Origin: Xylogone sp. PMI_703
Taxonomy: Eukaryota > Ascomycota > Leotiomycetes
Direction: 5' to 3'
Assembly (NCBI GenBank): GCA_021399445.1
Contig: JAJTUQ010000005.1
Span: forward strand, 558,001 to 622,000
Length of the DNA: 64,000 nucleotides
Shown: one piece after another, positions 12,747 through 25,211 of the stretch
Numbering within the stretch: the first letter of the stretch is position 1
How the letters are laid out: each line of letters starts with the position of its first letter
Made by a program: the position numbers and the translations under genes
Notes under the pieces: model-generated
What the model was told of the DNA's origin: nothing
Seen by the model: the letters and a program-made list of their open reading frames with translations, nothing else
Databases searched by the model: none

Positions 12747-13106
12747 TATTTGAGATTATCTAAAAGATCCTGTGGAGACAAAAATCGACAGGAAGCTTCT
12801 TGGAGATGCTTTTGATATTGTATTGTAATGGTGACCTTTACTTCAGAAGGAGCACATGGATAGATCATTTGCAACGCATGCGTAATGCTCACGAATATAC
12901 ATTAAGATGATATAAATGAATCAACTTTTACTATCGTATGTCTCTGACGATGATGACTTGTTCTCTGACCAATCCACCCCCAAGACTTTCTTCTTTTCGG
13001 TCACCGAGTTATACATAGGACCAACTTCAGGTGGTTTTAGTGTATACAACTTGAGCAAGGTTCATCGTATCAGCTGAAAACGAAACCCGTGACGTAAATG
13101 GGGTTA

Positions 13107-13313
13107 TCAGCTACGGTGAATAGAATCAAGTAATATTGACGGGATGTTATCAAGAAGTCGTATCTGACTTACAGTCCGGGAAGTCACATGTTCTTCACCA
13201 TTACTTATCCGAAGTCTCTTCAGATAAACAAGATAATCATCATATTCGGACCTCCGAGACAGAAGTCCGAAACTACCGCCACTGAAGCCAGCATAGGAGG
13301 CGTATGTAGACAT
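13107..13313 (-). other. Small ORF, possible first exon of an unknown gene
   Basis: Begins with ATG at 13313 and reads 47 residues (a Gly/Ser/Tyr-rich start, then an acidic-basic segment) before a perfect GTAAGT donor at about 13167-13172; unspliced it stops at 13107. Splicing to an AG near 13110 would give only about 74 residues. It sits about 570 bp upstream of the PKS start, so it might be a small cluster gene, but nothing about it is recognisable. Confidence 0.2.
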
Positions 13314-13949
13314 TCGTTATTGGACTCTCGGACTGCTCCGCGGATGTTCTCGCAATACCTGTACTACCTGTTCTCATCCCAAATCCTGCTAGGTAATCCT
13401 AGTGCCATCTTACGAGTATGATAAGCTATGGTTCAATAACCTCGAACGCTAGGTTGGGCGTTCGGCCTAGGTAACATGTGATGCTTCACAACGTCTCACG
13501 GTGCGGTTCCGATGGTGTATCATTAACCGGATCTCTCCATAGATGAGATATGTAATCAAGCTTACTGACTTTATTCGTTGAATCTCCGTTAGCACTTTTT
13601 ATACTTATGAGGTTTAGGACAGACCTGTTCCAGCCAATCCCGCCAGCTAGCCAATCGCTTAGACGATGATATAAACCAAACGGGCTCTTTATAGTTGACT
13701 AAGCTATTATTAGATCCCGGTGTTATAACAATCTTTACTACTGTATCTCACGCATTATAAGTTTGCTACGGCGTTCTGTTTCTCACTATCATCTTGACTA
13801 CACTCCTTTGAAATCACTATTTTAATTTTGACACAAGAAATTTTCGAAGCATGACTTCTCAGGCCCTTGGCCATTATTTATTTATTAACCTCGCCCTATA
13901 TCTCTCACTCCACTCCACTTCAGAACTCTGGCATGATTCGAATATCTAT

Positions 13950-14355
13950 TCTAGACCATGACGCCGATCTCAATCCCAATCAAGCCTGCCCCTGAATCCA
14001 CCGAGAACCTGATGCCCGAGGCCTAAATGCCGATCCCAAAGATCGACAACAAGGGAACCTTAAATCAGACCTGAGATCTCGTCTCACCGCATCCTTTGTC
14101 ATTACCGCTGCTAATGCCAACGATTACGCAACCTCATCTCGTCCGTATTCCTGGGACACATAAACTGCTTACTTCCGAACCTTCATGCAGCAGCTGTGGA
14201 GGCCCACGTATGCCGATCTGCAAAGATCAGATCGACCGGGAATGGAGAAGTCGGCTCTCCACTCGGATCGAGACTTCCTACCTCAAGAGAATCGATCCCG
14301 GAATCACTCTAGTACCCTTAGATGTGCATAACCGTATTTCAACCGTGGCATTACA
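13950..14355 (+). pseudogene. Interrupted coding-like stretch of unknown origin
   Basis: One plus-strand frame gives protein-like text (Asp/Asn/Pro-rich, then an Arg-rich segment and aromatic residues) but is broken by stops at about 13995 and 14160 and ends at about 14335. Composition differs from the AT-rich surroundings. It could be a decayed gene or retroelement fragment; no motif supports either. Confidence 0.2.
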
Positions 14356-15594
14356 ATAGGCAATTCTTCTTACTAATATAGCATAATCAAAGAGCAAACC
14401 TTTGAATGTCACGTTTGAGATCTGTATGGCCTTGTACCGCAGTTTTCCCGTCGAAGCTGGAATCTCCGTATGAATAGTTTGGTCAGCATCTGTGCGAGAC
14501 GGGCCAAAATCGGTAGCACACGGATATCGAGACGATTATAGGAATGAGTGGGATGGATATGATGCTGATATGAGTAGAAATACGAAATGTTAAATGCTGA
14601 AAGTGAGCTGTAAAGGAGCGCTCTAGATCCGTTCAGTCTATTTCAACTAGATCGTGATTCTTCATAATTGTTGCATAATTAATGCACAGAGTTGCATAAT
14701 TCGGAATCAGAAATACGAATGGTTCGTTCAGACACAACGCCTGCCATCTATGAGTTAATGTATTCCGTAGAATCTCGTAGTTAGAGATTTCCTTCATTGA
14801 AGGAGATACCCCAAATTTTAAGTCCAGTGTCTTGTTATTGCCATCAAGTAGTATACAGGAGTTATTCAGCTTTGATCAGCGATTAATTTACAATGGTGAA
14901 TACTTGAATTCCGCTTTTGTAAAATGTCCTGGATTATTAAATTTCAAGTTACTTAAAAACGGCCCTGGAAGAGCAAAAACCTGCAATGGAAAGATAAATC
15001 TCCATCTGCCATAGCAGGTTTGCAAAGGATAACTTAATCTCAGCAATTTACATTGTGTCTACAAGATAAAACATCATGATCATTGAAATGACTGGAATAT
15101 TTTCCAACTCATCACTGGCACATCCATATTCCTTCGATGTGACACATCATATTCCCCACCACGTGGGCAGAGCTTTGTTTCTAGCACGAATACAACATTT
15201 ATTTCCTTTTCATCTAATCCCTTCTTCCCACGTGCTAAATCTCCTGAAAATAAGAAAATATACCCAGACTATCGGGAAGAACATAAGCAGTTAAGTCACA
15301 GTACTTCACGAAATATGGTACGTATTGGTTCGGCCCGGCATTGTACCTACTGTACGTAAAAGCCATGAGTCGCCAACCACTGGAGAAGCAAAACTCCTAT
15401 TCTTAAATCCCGCTTCGTAATGCCGCGCATTAAGTACGGAGGCTGAAACCGAGTTAGGTAACTACGAGCATGACCTCTCAATGTCGTTCTTATCCGCGAA
15501 ATCAAAGAGCCGGGTGGCATAAGGCTTGACTCGTCCAATCCATAGCACAGGCTGCTTGAGAACAGACGAGGGACTACATGACTAGATCATGCAC

Positions 15595-15630
15595 GGGGAA
15601 AGGGAGGAAGGAAGGGAGGGAGGGAGGCAG
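15595..15630 (+). repeat. G-rich tract with G-quadruplex potential
   Basis: Runs of three or four G at 15595, 15602, 15614, 15618 and 15622 are separated by short A/G loops, followed by GG pairs. At least four G3 runs lie within 30 bases on the plus strand, which satisfies the usual quadruplex pattern. Confidence 0.6.
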
Positions 15631-15960
15631 GCTTGCCGTGGAACTTCGCGTATAGGATACGTTACTATGTTGTGATGGTGGTGATGGTGTAGTGTACAGG
15701 TCCGAGCAAACGGCACGGGGAATGGAAAAGGGACTTGAATTGCTGAGCCACAAACGCCAGGGAAAAAAATGCCCCCAAAGAAGTTTGTGTCTGTTTCCTA
15801 GTCCTTCAGAAAATTTCAACTACATAATGCCGCAACAAATGCCTTCCGGCATTGTCGGCGGTGGCGCCGAAATCCGAGTCTTGGAAGGTCTTGGTACGGG
15901 GCAGTAGCTCTTTACTTTGCTACAGCAGTGGAGAGAGTCCTTAAGGGGAAAATGCCCACA

Positions 15961-15985
15961 CAGTGCTGTCCCGTGGACAGCACTG
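15961..15985. repeat. Perfect 11-bp inverted repeat (hairpin)
   Basis: CAGTGCTGTCC and GGACAGCACTG are exact reverse complements separated by CGT. No coding frame explains it. It could fold as a hairpin in RNA or serve as a dimeric protein site. Confidence 0.75.
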
Positions 15986-15995
15986 CATCGTAATC

Positions 15996-16013
15996 ACAGT
16001 ATTATGATACTGT
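15996..16013. repeat. Perfect 7-bp inverted repeat (hairpin)
   Basis: ACAGTAT and ATACTGT flank TATG. It lies 10 bp from the larger hairpin at 15961-15985, so the two may form one structured element. Confidence 0.6.
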
Positions 16014-17258
16014 AGAATAGGCCATCAGTAGAGAGTAAATCCAGGGTCCAAACTAAATCCGAATAACATCCCCAATTCTCCGTATATGACCCAGATAACG
16101 GGAATCTGGAATCGCGGGTACTACCGTGTGATTATCGGTACATCTCTCCACTTACTGTACTGTACTGGCTGCAGGAGAGCGACATCGTACCTTACATACC
16201 AGGTACGGACGAAAATCCTGGGGGAGACCAGTTCCGATCACGCTTTCAGCACGCTCTCAATTGCGAGGACGGAGATGTCTGGACCTGTGGAGAACTGTCC
16301 CAAGGGTCGCATCGTCTAGAACGCACGAACGCACGGATTGGGGGCCCAGAACGGGAGGGAAGGGAAGGAAAGCGATTGCGTGAGGTCAGTAGTATCCACT
16401 GACGCAGGGGAACAGGAAGACCCTTCTTTTGAGGAGATTAAGGAACGGAGGATTATTCTTGCCTGGAAGGTGTCGGATAGCGGTGTGGAGGAAGCTACTT
16501 TCGAGCTAATTACTGTAGTTTGTCTCCGTAGCAGAGTGGAGGTGGACAGCACGGAGAGAGGTCAAAGCACTCGCAGGAGACTTCACCTTAGCGCTTCGTT
16601 TGTTCCACTTGGTCCAGTGCCGTGGTAACTGGGTTAAGTATGGCGCGGTGGGTTGGAGAGGCTATTTTGGCTTCCTGTTGACTCTGCCGGGCTTGTTAAA
16701 ACACGGTAAGTATAATATTTTTGTAGTGGATCGTGCGAATGCACGTTTCTCATGGTTTTCCTTCCTTGGGTTAGTAATCAGAAGGGGAGAATTCATGACT
16801 AGTTCTAGTAGAGTCCGTAGTACGGGCTTTTTCTTTCACTACTGCCATCCCTTGAAAAATGTATACTTTGTATGAAAACTACCAGTAGTTGGGCTGGCTT
16901 TCAGTTATAGAAGCGAATGTCGAATGTATAGAATTTAGTGTGGCTGTGTATAGAGATTGAGAAGAGGGCAAGGCATCCTTCTGCCAACATGAAATGTTCT
17001 AGATGGCCGTTCTAAATCAAAAATTTTTGAAACTTTGAGGACAGGTTCTGAACATGATCCATGTTCTCTCTAGATCTCTCTATATACATGTATAATAATG
17101 CAATGGTAAAATGCTAAATAAAAAGACAATGATTGTATCAGTACACGCAAGAATAGGGAAAAGGTATAGAAAATGCTCTAATGAACGTCTTTGGGACTCA
17201 AAATATGGTCACTCCAAAGTACTACGCACAAAAACACAAACAACTTTTTCTTTTTTGT

Positions 17259-19107
17259 TTAGGAAACCTGCTTGCACTCCCAGCTGTCTGGGTTGGAAGC
17301 ATCTCCTCCAATGAAGGTGTTGCGAAGTGGGTATCTGCAGTGCTTGCGAGTGAAAGCAATTCCTTGAGCAGGGTCGTCGTTGACGAACTTGGTGCCCTCG
17401 AGGGTGTCAGGGGCGACACCGTTCTCAACCCAGTTGACCAAGGCTCCCAAGACGCTCTTCTCAGGGTCAAGTCCACCGATGGCGGTGGCTAGTGGTCCAC
17501 CCTGGGTACCAACAACCCAAGCTCCGGGTCCATTGGCGCAGTGGCCCATTCCAGTGATACGGAAGAATCGGTAGAATTCCTCTAACTCAGCTGGGGTGCG
17601 GTGCATACCAGCGAGAAGGTTGTTGTAGAAACGCTCCGAGTTGAAACTGGTGATCTTCTCGTCTTGCATACCGTGAGTGACGATGACCTTACCACCGCTG
17701 TTGTACTGATTTCTCAGGGACTTGGGGTAGGTGCGGATATCAGCTGGGTTGAGCGCATCGGCAAGAGCAGCGTCGGCAGCAGTGAATGGAATACCGGTCC
17801 AGGTAGGATCCTGATAGACAACATACTTGAACCAATCGCTAGAGTAGGGGAAGATGGTTCCACCATATAGGGTGGAGACGGCACCGACCTCAGAGCCGGG
17901 TTGCATGGCTGGGAAGATGACATTTCCGTCCTCATCCGTGAAGGGGCTGAAGATCTTGTTGACGGTGTCAACTTGGGCCGCAGTGAGACATGGTTGGACC
18001 GCTGAGCTGCCGCACTGGATGGTGGTGGGGTCGAAGTGACAGACATCGGGATCTTCAATGACGCCGTCCAGGACACCGTCGAGGCCGTCGCACTGTTTGA
18101 GAACTTCGTTATGGATCAGGTTCTTCCAGGTGTCACCATCAATGAAGGTGGCATCGCCTGGTTGGCCAGTAATAGTAGCGAAGGTGGCTCTCCACGAGTT
18201 CATGTTGTTGAAGTCAACAGCTGGGGAACCGGCGTAGATACCATCGAATTCACCTGGGTACTTGTCGGCCATGGTGATACCTTGGCGTCCACCAAGAGAG
18301 CAGCCATAGTAGTAAGCTTTCTTGTGGGAAGCGCCATAGAAATGGGCAATAATCTTCTTGCCTTGGATGATACTTTGTCCAAGACTATTTCATGGGAGAA
18401 GTATTGTCAGCCTGTATATCATGGTACGTGAAAAGGTAAAAGAGTCTGGTAAAGAAATACAACATACGCTCTGTCAGCGAAGTCTTTGATGACCTCGTTG
18501 TTATTCATCATGGTGACGGCAGTAGTGCCATTGTGGCCATTGTTAGTGCCGACAGCAGCGAAACCATATTGGGTAAGGAAGCCCAAGTCTTCATAACGAA
18601 CGCCTATTGCATGTGTGATTAGTTATACAAATTGTGGTAGATTGTATTGGTTCAAGCTCGAGTGTATGAAGGGTGATAATGCCAAGTGAATAGAGCGAAG
18701 GGCTATGATTACTCACATCCGTCAATGCCTCCATTGCCTGTGGCGACAATACGCTGGCCCTGGCTGCCCCATTCTCTTGGCATCCATAGCTCGAAGTTGA
18801 AGCTCGACTGCTTGGAGGTGGGAACGGAGAGCACGATACGGCACAGGTCGACCGAGACCAGCTGGGTGGGGCGACCACAAGTAGCGACGTTGTCCGAGTT
18901 AGAGATGGTGGTATTTCCAGGAATGAATGTACGAATCCACAGCGTGCTGTTGGAGATGTACTGCTGAGCGTTGAAGGCCAAGCAGGCGCTCTTGAAGTCG
19001 GCCTGAGAGAGCGCGGGAGGAGCAGGCGAGCTGGGTGGCAGAGTGGCCTCTACACCGGCGAAGCCAGCAACCAGCGCACCGATGAGCAAACTACGAAGTA
19101 CCGCCAT
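17259..19107 (-). CDS. Secreted tannase / feruloyl esterase family protein
   Basis: Predicted extracellular serine esterase, 550 aa, exons 18717-19107, 18468-18603, 17259-18384 (introns 113 and 83 nt). The frame is open five codons further 5' only by way of a GTG; ATG 19107 begins a clear signal peptide (MAVLRSLLIGALVAGFAGVEA, cleavage likely near residue 23). The nucleophile motif GCSLGGRQG places Ser at about residue 205, with Asp in HGMQDEK (about 417) and His in GMGHCANG (about 455). The Cys next to the Ser and the Cys after the His give the CS-D-HC arrangement of fungal tannases and feruloyl esterases. Such enzymes cut gallate or hydroxycinnamate esters in plant tissue. Several N-x-S/T sites and paired cysteines fit secretion. 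Exact substrate cannot be told from sequence. Confidence 0.9.
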
Positions 19108-22100
19108 GACTGTTCGCACTCGAGTTTCCAGAGAGCGATAGTAGCACTTTTAGAATGGAGTGAGAATCCTGGAATGCCACATGGCAAAAAGATGATCCTG
19201 CAAGGTTTGATATATATACTGAGGAAGACGAGCCAGACGGCAGCGTCTTTCCGTAGCTTGGCAGGCGGTAGAGCTCAACCTGGCGCCGTGCAGGACGAAC
19301 TATTGAAGGGACTACGCAAGCAAGCGGGGGCAAATCTCTTTTCTGGAAGAGTTTGGTTTGCCGCTTGGGGCTCAAGGGGTGGGATTTGTGTTTGCAAGTG
19401 GGTGTTATCGAAGTTTGTTCCTGCGTTGGTTGTGCAGGTTTGTTGGTAGGTAGTTCGGCGTAGGCGTGTGTGGTGGTGTTAAGCGGTATCTCCTATTATT
19501 TCCAGCCCTGCACAAGCGATGGATTTGGGGCCTTTTAGCAGAGACGCATACCACCTAGCCCTGAATCAATGGCCCAAAGCAGTTGTCCAAACGACAGTGA
19601 TATCAATGGCACAGCTTTTGGACCCCAGCTTTAACCTTAATAGCTCTAGGAGTACTTGGTACCTGCGGTTCTAGCGGCCGGAGGGTCACAATGAGATCTA
19701 GTCTCGCCAGTGAATGTTTGCAGAGTTGTTGGTGGCGCCAGAAGCCACAGTCGAATTGAGCATTAGAGGTAGTTTTGTATTTCCGCGAGTATTGTTGCAG
19801 CGTCGCAGTGGGCCCAGGGCGTGCCATACCCAACCTGCCTATATCAGAAAGAGAGCCCGCGATACTGGAAAGGCACAGGTAGGCGAGGAGCCGTGGACCT
19901 GTAAATTCCCCTGTTGGCCATCTCTTGCCGTGCTCCTGGGTTACCGGGAGCCCCGGGTGGCTGACGCCATTCAGCTTACCTGGGACCGAGGATTGGACTG
20001 GGAGAGTACCGGAGCTCGAGAAAGTTACGAAGTATGGTGAAGGTGGAGAGATAGAAGAAGAAAGAATGCGGCTACCAATTACTGTGTACGGGCATAAACA
20101 GCACCTCTTTGCTGGGCTACTGCATCCTAACTATACCGGTAACTGCAGAGAAGATGCAGCGAATGTCACAGTGTAATGGAGCATTTCCACGGTTCTCCTC
20201 AAAGTACTGCAATCGGCCAGCTGTGAAGCCTTGAAAGAGCATAGAGGGAAATGTGCCTCTTCAACTGCCCTTACGGTATCGTCAAACCCTGGAGCAGTAT
20301 CCTCTACCGCGGATACAGCATACGCAAGTGTTGATGGAGAGGCTAAACTTCCGTACCCAGTGAGAGCAGGCGAGTGACAGACGAGTTGCGCAATGTTTCA
20401 TGGGCGAGCGTCAGATTTTAACCCGTTCATGTCAGTTCTGAGGCTTTTCCCGCTCTTCGTCAGCTCTCCCGCAGCAGGATAAGACGTCTAAACGCAAGAA
20501 CACAAGAACACCACACGTCGCTCATGTCGAACATCGGATGGTCGCACGACTATTTAGACTGCAACATCTCTTGGAGCTGTTTCATTCAATTATGCCTTTC
20601 GCTCATTTCGTTATTGCCCGCGGTCTCGTCCACAGCTGCTGGATTGTTGCGCGGACGGCGGCTTGCGGCTTTCTTCTCCAAATCCCGCCGTCGACCATAA
20701 CCTCGTTCCTTTATACACTACAGTAACTAAGACACTGATGGCGCCCTTCTCTCTCAGCAATTTGTCCAGCTTGTGGAATCTAACTCCCTCAACCTTCAAG
20801 CAAGCTGGCAAGCACCGAATCAGGGGGCCACGCCCACCACCGTGGCCGTGATGAAGGATCTGCTCCGTGAGTCCGTCCGTCAGCGGCCTTGGCATTACTT
20901 GGCACAACACCACAGTTTCGCAACGCCGAGAATTCTCACGCCGAGGTAGAACAGGGGAAAGAGCCTGGAAGATCCGGAGGGGAAAATGATCCCCTGTGAA
21001 AATGCGACGCTGGAGCAGAGATGCAGAAGGCGACGGTTTCACACAGATAAGATTACGGATCCATCACAGGGTCGATGTGAGATCTTTTGCGCATCTAGGA
21101 ATGGTTTGGCCGATGCAGTGAGAGTTGGGATCTTCCATCTCACCCAAAGTCGCTGTGAAGAGGGTTGCAAGTACGACGGTGACTTGCTCACGTTCTTATA
21201 TGAATGGCTGCAGCCCCAGGTGCTCTTCTGCTCAGCACTTGCTTTCATGTCGCTCTCATCCTGCTTGGAAAGACTACTGCGACTGTAATATACAGCGCAG
21301 CCAGGAAATTCCCGCAGTATGGCCGGTATACGAAAGCCCTCACCCTCGAAGCAACACTACAGCGTAAAAACGCACTAATTAGCTGCTACGTTCTTCGAGT
21401 AGTTGATTCGTAATCATCACCTCGGTCTGCTTCTACCCCGTCGCTCTTTCTGGTGGAAATTACAGTTCTCTCTTGCATGATCCCTCTCTATGCTTAGACA
21501 CTTTCACTGTGTTACGATGCCTTCACTTAGTGGGGTAGTCTCAAGAGAAGAGCGTACTCCGTAGCCTCGACCTGTACCAGCCGATTCGGGAGTGGAGAAC
21601 CTCGCAAAGCTGTGCCGAAATCATCTTATTACTTATGTTATTACCAGAGCTCTTTCTCTTCTTAAGCCGTCTCGCCGTTCTCCGTCCTTGGCCTTGAGCT
21701 ATGGATTATAGCCCGGAAGCGGAGGAGGTTGGTAAGACAACTCATCCCACACCAATGCTGCCCAGAACGCCGCCGCCACCGTTCTCCTCAATTCCATCCC
21801 GTGGTTGCTTTTTCCTTTTCCTTTACCCTGTCTTCCGTACCGATACTTTCTTACTTCGAACTATCGTACATATTGGCTTGAAGCTAGGTCAATTGCTGAC
21901 CACAGAAGGTTTTCCTCTCTTGGGCTTAAAAACCGTCGATCACAATTACACAGAGGAATAAGCTTTGTAGCCGAAGAGAGCGAAGCTCCATATCTGGCAA
22001 TTGACTGGTTCAACCACGGTCATCAAGCACCTTATCTGCAGCATCATCGATATCTCACGCACTACTGTGTACTGTACCCGACCAATTCTTGCCACAGACC

Positions 22101-23665
22101 TTCCAGAACCTTGAAGCCTCCGAGACAACCGTAGCCTTTCTGGGCCAGACTTCTCCTGCATGATGTACTGCAACTCTTTTCTCTACTACGCGAGGTACGA
22201 GGCTACTACGGGACTTTTACGAAGTCCTGGACAAGTAATGGCGCCGTAAACTCAATTGGCCATTATTTGGTGGAACGCAAGATGCTGGGTGATGGGCAAC
22301 TGGTAACGCCTCATTGCCTCTCTTCCCACTCTCTCAAAGCTAGTTGCGGCACTTTGCTATTTTACCGTCACCATCCTTAAGCCTCGATGCTGCAAATGCC
22401 GGAACACTCCGCTACACAACGGCAGTCCTAGAGACGAACCTTAAGAGAAGACAAATAAGAATCCACAGAGAAAAAGCCATCTGTACCCAAGCCTGAGTCA
22501 GACCAGTGGAACTTCTGTAGTGCAGATTATGATAACTGGTTACCGTTTTCCTGTTGCTGACCATCTCGTAACCGTCAATCTGTCTATCAATTCGGCTTAC
22601 CTGTCATCCTCGCAGCGGTTGTACTACATCAACTACCCAACGATTCCACGTGCAGAGTACATGTGCTCACTTCCCCTGGGAAAGGTTAATCAACTTCTTC
22701 TGTGCTCCAAGGTCCTGGGACAAGGAAGTATCCGCTGCTCTTTCCTTTTCCCTAACGAGTACGCGGCGGACGGGCCCTCTTGGCCCCCCTATCATAGGTC
22801 CCATTCTCTCGTAGTTGCTTGGCTTCTTACTTGGCTTCTTGGCAGACAGGGTCAGCAAAGAACTCGTTGCCAAAGCCCATATTAAGTCAATACCACTACG
22901 GGACCGGTATTGACTTCGTTTCTCCAGGGTCGTAAAGGGCGCGGGGGCTTCGGTACCAAACTCTCTGCGCCCCCCTTCGTCGCCATCCTCATCTTTTTTT
23001 GTCATGAACCATGCATCTGTTCACACCATCATGTAGGAGAGACAAGCCCACGTTGGCACACAGTGACATTGGTGTCTGCGGTCCTTCACGTACCTTGCAT
23101 CTGAAAATGCCCTTTTTATCTCTAATCGGGGCCCCGGCACTTGTTGATATTAACCCCTCCTAGGAAAATCTGCCAGTATCTACAGCACGACCACCACACT
23201 ATCGTCCACCCCCTTGGGTTTCTCTTCCTTTGGGGCGTTTTCTTGCTTGTACCTGGAATTCATCCATCCCTAATTGCTATCTCCTTTCCCTTCCACCTGT
23301 CTCTCCTTTGCCTTCTTCCCCAACCGACCTTCTTGGCAGCCGGGTATTTTCCCTCTCGGGGAAGGGATATGAGTTTGTGCCGGCGCATTTGAAGAGTGTA
23401 TGTGCGCCATCCGCCGCACACCACCAGCACAGTGTCTTAATTAAGCCCAAAGGTAACCTTCGATCGTCTCTGCTTAGGAGCCTGTCTTGAATGTTACATC
23501 TGTGTGACAGAGAACCGCACGATCGAGGCTCTTGTTGATAAGTAGGGTGTATTCCCATAGCCCTTCTAACCTCTCCCCGTTGGGACGACGGGACTTGCGG
23601 ATTCCACTCACTTTCACTTTCCTTTCTTCTTCTTCCAACGAAAGAAAAGGTACACATCGGACACT
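19108..23665. other. 4.5-kb region without a convincing gene
   Basis: Less AT-rich than the left third of the window. Many short frames overlap on both strands (for example minus 20611-21042 and 22667-23005, plus 22520-22885) but none has a family motif, believable splice set or signal peptide. Pyrimidine-rich stretches just upstream of 23666 (about 23290-23350 and 23625-23650) look like promoter/leader DNA of the membrane-protein gene. It could also contain non-coding transcription units that cannot be seen here. Confidence 0.4.
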
Positions 23666-25211
23666 ATGCCTGACGTCTCGCATCTCCCCGGCCCTTTCAA
23701 TGGCGGTATCCTGACTGGCTCTTGTCTTGGATTTGGTATTGCGGCCTTCATCGTGGTCTCCATTCGCATCTGGTTTCGAGTGTGGAAGAGGACGATTGGG
23801 ATATCGGATTACTGCATTATCATCTCAGTGGTACGGATCTACTCTTTTTTCTGCGATCGAACACAAGCTTTTCGGACCGGATCTGAGCTTTGCTGGTGAT
23901 CGTCGTTCGGGTGGGGAGAATTGGCTCTTGCTGACTTGAAGGTGCGACTGCAGATCACCTCGATTGTTCAATGCGCGGTGCTGTCTTCATGTAAGTATGG
24001 CGTTTCAGGCTTTGAAGCCTTTATTCCATTCTTGTACCGATTTACGATTGTTACTTTATTATCCTCATCTTTTGAGTAGAGCAATCTTTGGTACTAATTG
24101 ATCTTCCTAGCTGTCACACAATGGGGTTATGGACATCACGATCGAGATATCCCGGCAGCCATTCGATCTGCACCTACTGCTGCTCTTGTCAGTCAACCTC
24201 CTCTTACCATTATCACCAATCGCCCTGTCAGGGTATATTGGAATATTTTCTCAACTAACATTGCAATTTCCGATATAGCTGTTCTGGATAAACCAATTGT
24301 TCTTCAAACTCACCACGCTCTTCAGTAAACTCTCTTTCTTCTTCGTCTACCAGGGTCTCTTCGCCAAAAACTCCACCATGCTTGTCCGCGTCCTCCGTGT
24401 TGTCAACTACTTTACTGCATTCCTTGTTACGACCTACTACTTCTCTGCCTTCTGGGTCAGTCTGTTCCAGTGCATCCCTGTGCAGAAAGCGTGGAAATCC
24501 AAGACTCCCGGCCACTGTATTGAGAATGATACGTTTCGAATCGTCACCCATGCGGTTAATGTTACGACCAGTATTCTTTTGATCACCATGCCGTTGCCGG
24601 TGCTTTTTAGCATTAAGAAGAGATCGCCTGAAATTACTGGGTTTATCATTTTGATTCTTTTGGGTTTGAGGTATATATCTCTGCAATATCCATGCTCCGA
24701 GACGTCGGGACATGTTATATGATGGAGGACTGAGTTGGCTAATATTATATGCAACAGTCACACGTCTTGTACGATTATCCGTCTCATCCTTCAACTTCAT
24801 CCTTTGGCCGGCACCAAAACCGATCCTCATTGTAAGTTCTGCAGACTTCACAAATAGCATCCCATATATTAACTCTCCTTCTCAGGGGTCAACGTTATCA
24901 ATAACGCCATTGGTGTCATCGAAATGGAAGTCGGAATCATCGCTGCATCCCTCGTCCTCATGCGTCCTTTCTTCTCCTTCCTCCGCGAGCTGATGTTCGG
25001 CCCCAAGATCTCCTCCACCAATCCCAGTGGTTACGCCAACATGGATTCCTCGCTACGCAGGACCCGAGATGGCACCCAGCGTGATATCAAGATCACTAAG
25101 ACAGTCGATATCGAGATGGACTCGCGGGATCGAAGCACGGAGAACATCCTGGCTACCAATAAAGGTGGATCCCAGGAGGCCTGGAATGTCAGAGAACCGG
25201 GAGAGAAATGA
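23666..25211 (+). CDS. PTH11/rhodopsin-like seven-helix membrane protein
   Basis: Predicted 360-aa integral plasma-membrane protein, exons 23666-23830, 23942-23990, 24111-24187, 24279-24670, 24758-24831, 24886-25211; all junctions are GT-AG and in phase. Hydrophobic helices occur at about residues 15-37, in the second and third exons, and four times in exon four. The loop with QCIPVQKAW and the C-terminal run ending in RPFFSFLRELMFG are typical of the large fungal family related to PTH11 and the fungal rhodopsin-like domain. The tail (about 60 residues) is hydrophilic with many charged residues. Members act as surface sensors or are of unknown role. The acceptor of exon two could instead be at 23953, dropping four residues. 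Confidence 0.8.

Larger units (their letters stand above)
12747..15590. other. Gene-poor region upstream of the PKS
   Basis: 2.8 kb holding the PKS promoter and no clear gene. Seen here: a small ATG frame on the minus strand ending near 13107 (listed separately), a plus-strand coding-like stretch with stops at 13950-14355, a direct repeat of GTTGCATAATT at about 14669-14702, and CACGTG motifs at about 15162 and 15231. AT-rich blocks alternate with GC-richer ones, as in decayed transposon or gene remnants. Confidence 0.4.
15591..17258. other. Intergenic region with G-rich tract and hairpins
   Basis: 3' flank of the tannase gene; no gene supported. It contains the G-rich tract at 15595-15630 and two close inverted repeats at 15961-15985 and 15996-16013, listed separately. 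Overlapping short frames on both strands at 16086-16875 show no motifs. Confidence 0.4.

Noticed and set aside
20611..21042. 143-codon minus-strand ORF
   Set aside because: Composition looks non-coding, with no splice context or family motif.
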